Below, one piece after another: positions 32,347 to 37,044 of a stretch of DNA of 37,044 nucleotides (position 1 is the stretch's first letter; each line of letters starts with the position of its first letter). The translations under genes and the position numbers were made by a program. This DNA is from Clostridia bacterium (GTDB lineage: Bacteria; Bacillota; Clostridia; Oscillospirales; QAKW01), in contig JAFZEA010000028.1 of assembly GCA_017560905.1 (NCBI GenBank), forward strand, positions 1-37,044. Reading direction: 5' to 3'. The notes under the pieces were generated by a model. That model saw only the letters and a list, made by a program, of their open reading frames with translations. It ran no database searches and was not told the DNA's origin.

Positions 32347-34812
32347 CTAATCAAATACCGGAATTACAAATTCTATTTCACTGTCCAACGTACCGCCGGC
32401 CACGTGCGCCTTATAGCACTGCCCTGCGTCCTGCACGGGAGCCGCCACATCGGTCATATACTGATGCCAGTTACGACCGGGTACAAAACAGTATTTTATA
32501 AAATACGGGGTATATTGCAGTACCGAAATGTACTGCGACTTGATCCAAACCGCACCCTCCACAATGGCGATGCGCTGGGTGGACCAGCCCTGCTCTTTGG
32601 CATAGATTGCCCCCTTCTTGGGGTTGGCATCCACGGCGTCAATGCCGTAAAAATTGTAGTAGCCCTCATACCCCGAAGCCAATCCCTTGGCAAGGTTTGA
32701 GGTACCGTTACCGCTCTCCAGCGAGGCTCTGGCGCCGATAAAGTAGGGGGAGAGACCCGCCACCTTTCCCGCCTCAAGGAAGCACTGCACGTAATAATTC
32801 TCACTTGCCAGCGCCCCCTCCCTCTGTGACCAGACGGCGGCTAAGCCCTCAGCGGAATAAGTACCCTCGTGGTAGGTTTGCTTTTCAAACATAAAGATAT
32901 CCTGCTCATTGAGGAAATTGGCGGGATTGATGTAATAATACAGTTCGCTCTCGGTGGGTGTGCGCCAACGGGTGGAGGTGGTAATGATCGGATTCTGCTT
33001 ACGCTCGTCCGCCACCGCTTTGTCCAGGCTCTTGCCCGCCTTGACAAAGGTAAACTTCCAGTTGGGGTGCGCTTTTTTGAGCTTATTTATGGCAGAAGCA
33101 TAGGAAGAGGGCATGGCGCACTTTTCGTAATCGTCGAAAATTCGGTGCTGCTGTACCCAGCCGCTCCTGCCGCTGCCGTCGGTCAACTCTATGCCGATCA
33201 TATTGTTTTGCTTGCCGCCCGTCAGCATTACTTTTGTACCCGAAGACAGGTAGCCCAGCACATCGGAGGATGTCAGTGGCTGACTGTACAACGGTGTGGA
33301 ATTGTCCAGAATAAAGGCATATCCCAGCTGATAGCTGCCTCTATCGGTGATGCAAAGTGTCAGCGTGCGATCTTCCGAAGCATTTTCTATATGAATTTTT
33401 ACGGTGTTTTTGCCTGGACGAAGCGGCATATCCTCCCCTTCTTTAAAAGAGTAGGTGTTGCCCGCCGCCGTTGTCAGCGTCATGGTGATTTTGCTCTTTC
33501 TGGCGGTCTGCACGTCGGTTATGCGTTTGCCCGTCAGGCCGTTACACACGGCGGTATAATAATTCTCCCCCTCCTCGACGGTGGAGGCAAGCTTAAAGCC
33601 AAAGGTTTCCAGTCCGTGCAACTTTACGCCCATATAGTAAAACCGCAGGTTATACCTTGCATCCCGTACACTGCCGTCCACGGTGCGCAAAGCCAGAGCA
33701 TACACATCCTGCAGCCCGTAAAACACGATTTCTTCGCTCACACCCTTTTTTGAGGTGTAGCGACCGATGAGATTTTTGTTCTCGTCGTAGGCCATAATCT
33801 GCAGCGCCGCATCCACGCCCGAAAGTTCCAGCGCCAGTGCTTCCAGATCGTCCTTGACGTCCTTGCCGAGAATGAAAAAGTCCTCGTCGCCGTAATAATC
33901 AAACACGCCGCTGTACTCGTCGTCCAGCCCTGCGGAGGTCATATTTTTCTGCCATTCGTTCTGATCACGATGGAAACCCATCTTCACCTGCCCTTCATCC
34001 GCCGCATTGATCTTGAGCAAAAATCTGCCGGCGGAAGCGGCACGGTAATAGATTTCCTCGGTTTCACGCTCCCCTGCATAACGGGTGCTGACCTTGTGAT
34101 AAGTATGATCGTACATTTCCCAGCTGCTGCCCTTGGGAAGCCCCGAGAGAAACAAGCTGATAAATTCGTTATCGGTGGTAAAGGTTATGTAGACGTAATC
34201 CCCCGGTCCCGTAAAGGAAAGGTACTGCTCGTGGTCGGCATCCACGGCAAAGGGGTGGGACAGCGTTCCCTCAAAAGCGTTTCGCTGACAAATGCGCACC
34301 GCCTTGACAGCGGAAATATACCGATCGTCGTCCAAACGGTAATAATATTTGCCGTCAATTTTTTCAATCTCACGGTATATGAGTTCCTGACCTGCCTTGT
34401 ATGTCACGCCCGTGGCGGTACTGCCGTCCTCGGTTTCCTCAACGTCCTGTATCAAATGAACACGCTTGGCCATAGGCAGATCCATCGTAGCGGTCAACTG
34501 CTGCTTTTGCCGATAGCGGTCATAAAACGTCACACGGTAGGGCGTGGTGGTATTTTCCTCGATATAGATCTGGTTTTTGAGTTGATCGCCCTGGACAAAA
34601 AAGTTGGTACCCGAATTGTTGACATAAGAATTCTGCAAACGTTCATCATTGTCTTCGGTGGAAGAATCCAGATAAAAGATCTGCATCCCCGTGTAAAAAT
34701 CACCGTCCTCGTCCTCAGGCGGCTGCCATACCGACAGCATCGTGATCACCGTGACGAGTATCAGGGCAAGTCCCAGCAGGGGAATCCATGCAATTTTCCA
34801 AAAACTTTTCAA
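32347..34812 (-). CDS. Membrane-anchored SH3 and GH73-type glucosaminidase
   Basis: 821 residues. N-terminal transmembrane anchor (about 7-30), then a long unassigned region (about 40-500) with beta-rich repeats, an SH3-type domain (about 520-580, YSQPLTSSDVLGYLSSGTKVML ... GWVQQHRI), and a C-terminal glucosaminidase domain (about 590-800) with ARASLESGNGTS containing the likely catalytic Glu699 and NFYGIDAVDANP, as in LytD/AcmA-type GH73 enzymes. It should cleave peptidoglycan glycan strands outside the cell. TTG start at 34812, with AAAGGAG 9 bases upstream. First gene of an operon continuing to the acyl-CoA ligase; its promoter is at 34848-34876. Unusually long for the family. Confidence 0.9.
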   Translation of the reverse strand: MKSFWKIAWIPLLGLALILVTVITMLSVWQPPEDEDGDFYTGMQIFYLDSSTEDNDERLQNSYVNNSGTNFFVQGDQLKNQIYIEENTTTPYRVTFYDRYRQKQQLTATMDLPMAKRVHLIQDVEETEDGSTATGVTYKAGQELIYREIEKIDGKYYYRLDDDRYISAVKAVRICQRNAFEGTLSHPFAVDADHEQYLSFTGPGDYVYITFTTDNEFISLFLSGLPKGSSWEMYDHTYHKVSTRYAGERETEEIYYRAASAGRFLLKINAADEGQVKMGFHRDQNEWQKNMTSAGLDDEYSGVFDYYGDEDFFILGKDVKDDLEALALELSGVDAALQIMAYDENKNLIGRYTSKKGVSEEIVFYGLQDVYALALRTVDGSVRDARYNLRFYYMGVKLHGLETFGFKLASTVEEGENYYTAVCNGLTGKRITDVQTARKSKITMTLTTAAGNTYSFKEGEDMPLRPGKNTVKIHIENASEDRTLTLCITDRGSYQLGYAFILDNSTPLYSQPLTSSDVLGYLSSGTKVMLTGGKQNNMIGIELTDGSGRSGWVQQHRIFDDYEKCAMPSSYASAINKLKKAHPNWKFTFVKAGKSLDKAVADERKQNPIITTSTRWRTPTESELYYYINPANFLNEQDIFMFEKQTYHEGTYSAEGLAAVWSQREGALASENYYVQCFLEAGKVAGLSPYFIGARASLESGNGTSNLAKGLASGYEGYYNFYGIDAVDANPKKGAIYAKEQGWSTQRIAIVEGAVWIKSQYISVLQYTPYFIKYCFVPGRNWHQYMTDVAAPVQDAGQCYKAHVAGGTLDSEIEFVIPVFD

Positions 34813-34847
34813 TCCCTCCTGCTCCTTTCAAAAGACTATACAGATTA

Positions 34848-34876
34848 ATCATAGCAGAAATGCACGAAAATTGCAA
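34848..34876 (-). promoter_or_regulatory. Predicted promoter of the glucosaminidase operon
   Basis: On the minus strand, TTGCAA (34876-34871), 17 bases, TATGAT (34853-34848) with an extended -10 TG, 35 bases before the TTG start. Confidence 0.65.
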
Positions 34877-34893
34877 TAATAATATTATAAACA

Positions 34894-34922
34894 AAAGCAG
34901 AGTGTGCGGCACACTCTGCTTT
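34894..34922 (-). terminator. Terminator after the lipid kinase / small membrane protein genes
   Basis: A perfect 13-bp stem (34894-34906 with 34910-34922) and a 3-base loop, 2 bases past the stop of the small membrane protein. It separates that transcript from the glucosaminidase operon. Confidence 0.75.
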
Positions 34923-34924
34923 AC

Positions 34925-35191
34925 TTAAAACTTGAAATCAAAATCGTTTCGCCCACCGGTCGGCTTTGTCGTCCGAGGTGTGGGCGGCTCGGGAGCTACG
35001 TACGGCGCCGCAGGCTCAGGCTTTTCCTCTTGCGGTGCCTGCGCTGCAGCCTTGGCCGCCTCGATGGCGGCAAGACGTCTTTGCTCCTTATATTTTTTAA
35101 AGCTCATCCAGGAAAACAGCGCCATCACGCCCAAAAGCAAAGCACTGCACATCGTTATAATGAGTATTCCTATTTGTCCCGGTAACATCAT
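34925..35191 (-). CDS. Small single-span membrane protein
   Basis: About 88 residues from ATG 35191 (ATG 35188 is equally possible; AAGGAG precedes both). One hydrophobic helix near the N-terminus (GILIITMCSALLLGVMALFSW) with basic residues after it (KKYKEQRR), then an alanine-, proline- and glutamate-rich tail that ends TGGRNDFDFKF. No enzymatic motif. It is encoded 7 bases after the lipid kinase in the same direction, so they are probably one transcript. I do not recognise a family. A small anchor or adaptor for the neighbouring kinase is a possibility only. Confidence 0.7.
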   Translation of the reverse strand: MMLPGQIGILIITMCSALLLGVMALFSWMSFKKYKEQRRLAAIEAAKAAAQAPQEEKPEPAAPYVAPEPPTPRTTKPTGGRNDFDFKF

Positions 35192-35198
35192 TTTCTCC

Positions 35199-36083
35199 TT
35201 AATACATAACATTCAGCTTTCGCGGTAACATTTCTATATGAAGCGGCGCCTGCGGCCCCTTTTCCCCATCTACGGTCGTATTCAACGCAACGGCACAGGT
35301 AACGGTACACCCCGCCGTCACGATGCGCTCCACGCATTTCTCCTGAAAATCAGAAGTGGTCACAAACTTAAGAAGAGTATCCGTCACGTCAATGAGATTG
35401 CTCTTCTTGAAGATTATGATATCCATTTTGCCGTCATCCATAACCGCATCCTTGCTCAGTCCCGTCATACCGGCGGCATCACGGCCGTTGAGCGCCAGAA
35501 ACAGATAGGCGTCGATATCATACACTCGTCCCTCTACGGTTTCAATGTGAAGCGGATAGGTCTTGAGCTTGGTCAGCTCGTTCATACCTGCTATATAATA
35601 GGCCAACGGTCCGAGGGTCTGCTTGAGCGAATCTTCGACGTTGTAGGACACGCCCACCATCATACCGCCTGCGATCTCGTTGACAAAATATTCCTCATTA
35701 TTGATGAGTCCTACGTCCACCCATTTGGTGCGGCCCTCTGCCAGAATCTTGGCGCTCTTGAGCAAATCATTGGGAAGTCCCAGAGAACGAGCAAAATCGT
35801 TGCAGGTGCCGTTGGGCAATACGCCCAGCGGAATATCCAGTCCCTTTTTACTCAAAAGACCGCCCACAAATTTTGCCGAGCCGTCGCCGCCGCACACCAA
35901 CACACCGTCAAAGTCGCCGGCATCCAGCACCTCTTCCAACGTTGAGGGTGTGGTATGGTCCAGCCGATATGTGGTGATAAACTTATCCTTGGCCTGAAAT
36001 ATTTCTATAATTCCGTCCAGCATACTTTTGATTCGCTTGCCGCCGCCGGAAGCGGGATTGTACATCAGTAGCAACCGTTCCAC
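35199..36083 (-). CDS. Diacylglycerol kinase-family lipid kinase
   Basis: 294 residues, DagK/YegS/BmrU family with an N-terminal Rossmann-like catalytic domain and C-terminal beta domain. MYNPASGGGKR nucleotide-binding segment, VCGGDGSAKFVGG with the GGDG motif (about 64-67), LPNGTCNDFARSLG, and VDVGLINNEEYFVNEIAGGMMVGVS are visible. In Firmicutes this family recycles diacylglycerol from lipoteichoic acid synthesis, or phosphorylates related lipids; no soluble DgkB-specific claim is made. GTG start at 36083, with a modest ribosome site (GGTGG, 11 bases upstream); its promoter is at 36128-36156. Cytosolic face of the membrane. Confidence 0.92.
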   Translation of the reverse strand: MERLLLMYNPASGGGKRIKSMLDGIIEIFQAKDKFITTYRLDHTTPSTLEEVLDAGDFDGVLVCGGDGSAKFVGGLLSKKGLDIPLGVLPNGTCNDFARSLGLPNDLLKSAKILAEGRTKWVDVGLINNEEYFVNEIAGGMMVGVSYNVEDSLKQTLGPLAYYIAGMNELTKLKTYPLHIETVEGRVYDIDAYLFLALNGRDAAGMTGLSKDAVMDDGKMDIIIFKKSNLIDVTDTLLKFVTTSDFQEKCVERIVTAGCTVTCAVALNTTVDGEKGPQAPLHIEMLPRKLNVMY

Positions 36084-36127
36084 TTTTTCTTGCCACCGTT
36101 TCCTTTCATAAAAGTATTTTCAAATAA

Positions 36128-36156
36128 AGTATATACCGAGTTTTTTAAAAAATCAA
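36128..36156 (-). promoter_or_regulatory. Predicted promoter of the lipid kinase gene
   Basis: On the minus strand, TTGATT (36156-36151), 17 bases, TATACT (36133-36128), 44 bases before the GTG start. AT-rich surroundings. Confidence 0.6.
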
Positions 36157-36183
36157 TCCCAAACAACATTACTTATCCAAAAT

Positions 36184-37044
36184 TTAACAATTATAGTAGA
36201 TCGCAGCGTTACCGGGCAGCAGTAATTCTCCCTTGCAAGAGGACAGCAACAATTTGCCCTCCCCCTTGATGGGCGGATGAGAAATATTGATGACCACCTC
36301 GATGTGCCGGCCTCTGCGATATCGGGCCATTCCATCCTTCTGCTCCAGCCACACAAAATCACCTGCAAAGTCTGCACGATGGTCACGGCGCAGCTGTCCC
36401 AGCATTTGATAATAGCCGTGGATATCGCTTTCGGTGCGGCTCCAGTCAAAGAAGCTGCGGCAATAAGGGTCGACAAAGCCCTCGGTGCCGATCTCATCAC
36501 CGTAATAGATACAGGGAATGCCGGGCAGTGTAAACTGCAACATCGCCGCAAATCGAAGCTTGCCCAGCGCACTCTCCCGTTGTGGCTCACTCATATCGTT
36601 GACGCCCTGCCGTTTGGTGGGCAGAGAAGCGCTCCCCAGCTCAGTCAGAATACGCACGGTATCGTGAGTAGACAAAATGTTCATCAGCGTATCCAGTGAC
36701 GGACGAGGATAATCTTCCCACACCGTTTGCACAGACTCGGCAAAAGCTGACAGATTTCCCGTCTTGACCAGTTGTATAATAGCCTCTCGCCACGGGTAAT
36801 TCATCACGCTGTCGCACTGCTTGCCCAGCAAAAACTGTCGGCGGGCGCCGTAACTGATCTTTTCCACGGCGTGTTCCCACACCTCGCCCACGATATAGGA
36901 CTCAGGGTCTTGCGCCTTGACCCGCTCTCGCAGTGCCTCCAGAAAAGCATCGGGCAGCTCGTCTGCCACGTCCAGCCGCCATCCGGCGGCGCCTCTCTGC
37001 TGCCAATAGGCCAGCACACCCTCTTTACCCGTAATAAAATCAAG
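36184..37044 (-). CDS. Alpha-amylase family (GH13) protein, 5' end cut by window edge
   Basis: The C-terminal 286 residues of a GH13 glycosidase; the frame runs on past the right edge, so no start is visible. Catalytic motifs are present: nucleophile Asp in GWRLDVADEL, acid/base Glu in IVGEVWE, and the third carboxylate pair in STHDTVR. A GIPCIYYGDEIGTEG motif and a C-terminal beta-domain follow. It resembles cyclomaltodextrinase/neopullulanase or maltogenic amylases, most of which are cytosolic. The stop at 36184 is 28 bases upstream of the lipid kinase promoter's -35 box; I see no clear terminator between. Confidence 0.88.
   Translation of the reverse strand, partial: LDFITGKEGVLAYWQQRGAAGWRLDVADELPDAFLEALRERVKAQDPESYIVGEVWEHAVEKISYGARRQFLLGKQCDSVMNYPWREAIIQLVKTGNLSAFAESVQTVWEDYPRPSLDTLMNILSTHDTVRILTELGSASLPTKRQGVNDMSEPQRESALGKLRFAAMLQFTLPGIPCIYYGDEIGTEGFVDPYCRSFFDWSRTESDIHGYYQMLGQLRRDHRADFAGDFVWLEQKDGMARYRRGRHIEVVINISHPPIKGEGKLLLSSCKGELLLPGNAAIYYNC

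Noticed and set aside
1-37044. tRNA or rRNA genes, prophage, intact transposase or toxin-antitoxin genes
   Set aside because: I scanned all intergenic stretches and found no tRNA-like sequences, and no reading frame resembles these classes.

Overview
The window looks like chromosomal DNA of a Gram-positive anaerobe of the class Clostridia, most likely an uncultured Oscillospiraceae/Ruminococcaceae-type gut bacterium. The reasons are strong AAGGAGG-type ribosome sites, GTG and TTG starts, a T-box leader in front of hisS, a short MetH without its reactivation domain, an S-layer-homology (SLH) surface protein, a zapA / U32 peptidase / mreBCD / PBP2 block, and a minD-mgsA pair. The species assignment is inference. 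The genes are nearly all core or envelope genes with normal-looking reading frames. I see no prophage, CRISPR array, intact insertion sequence or RNA gene other than the T-box leader.

Layout: (1) 1-1139, pgk on the minus strand (3' end cut by the window edge), divergent from a plus-strand run secA-metF-metH (1322-7395). (2) 7469-7568, two strong hairpins between convergent genes, then a minus-strand pair, a CYTH-domain protein and a transglutaminase-like lipoprotein (7573-9053), whose stop and start codons overlap. (3) A divergent control region (9054-9308) holding a near-consensus promoter, a dyad and three clustered DnaA-box-like 9-mers, followed by a membrane-anchored alpha/beta hydrolase. 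(4) 10393-17222, a plus-strand growth and division block: zapA, U32 peptidase, mreB, mreC, mreD and penicillin-binding protein 2. (5) 17223-17678, an AT-rich intergenic patch with palindromic repeat-type elements and what looks like a gene remnant. (6) Minus strand from here to the right edge: an SLH protein; a four-gene Gld-type ABC exporter module (ATPase, permease, GldG-like protein, DUF4340 protein); aspS (with an apparent frameshift) and hisS behind a T-box leader; mgsA and minD; then an operon of a GH73-type glucosaminidase, galM, an unknown membrane-anchored protein and an acyl-CoA synthetase; then a diacylglycerol-kinase-family lipid kinase with a small membrane protein; and a GH13 amylase-family gene cut by the right edge.

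Functional themes: cell-envelope growth dominates (MreBCD and PBP2, ZapA, MinD, SLH protein, glucosaminidase, lipid kinase, Gld-type transporter), together with one-carbon and methionine metabolism (MetF supplying methyl-tetrahydrofolate to MetH), protein export (SecA) and aminoacyl-tRNA supply.

The items most worth a second look are the aspS frameshift at about 25199, the unusually compact hisS T-box leader, the triple DnaA-box-like cluster at 9151-9180, the palindromic elements at 17247-17512, the 133-bp inverted-repeat-bounded element at 19352-19484, and the glucosaminidase/galM/unknown/acyl-CoA ligase operon. I did not find an unmistakably new biological system; these are candidates.
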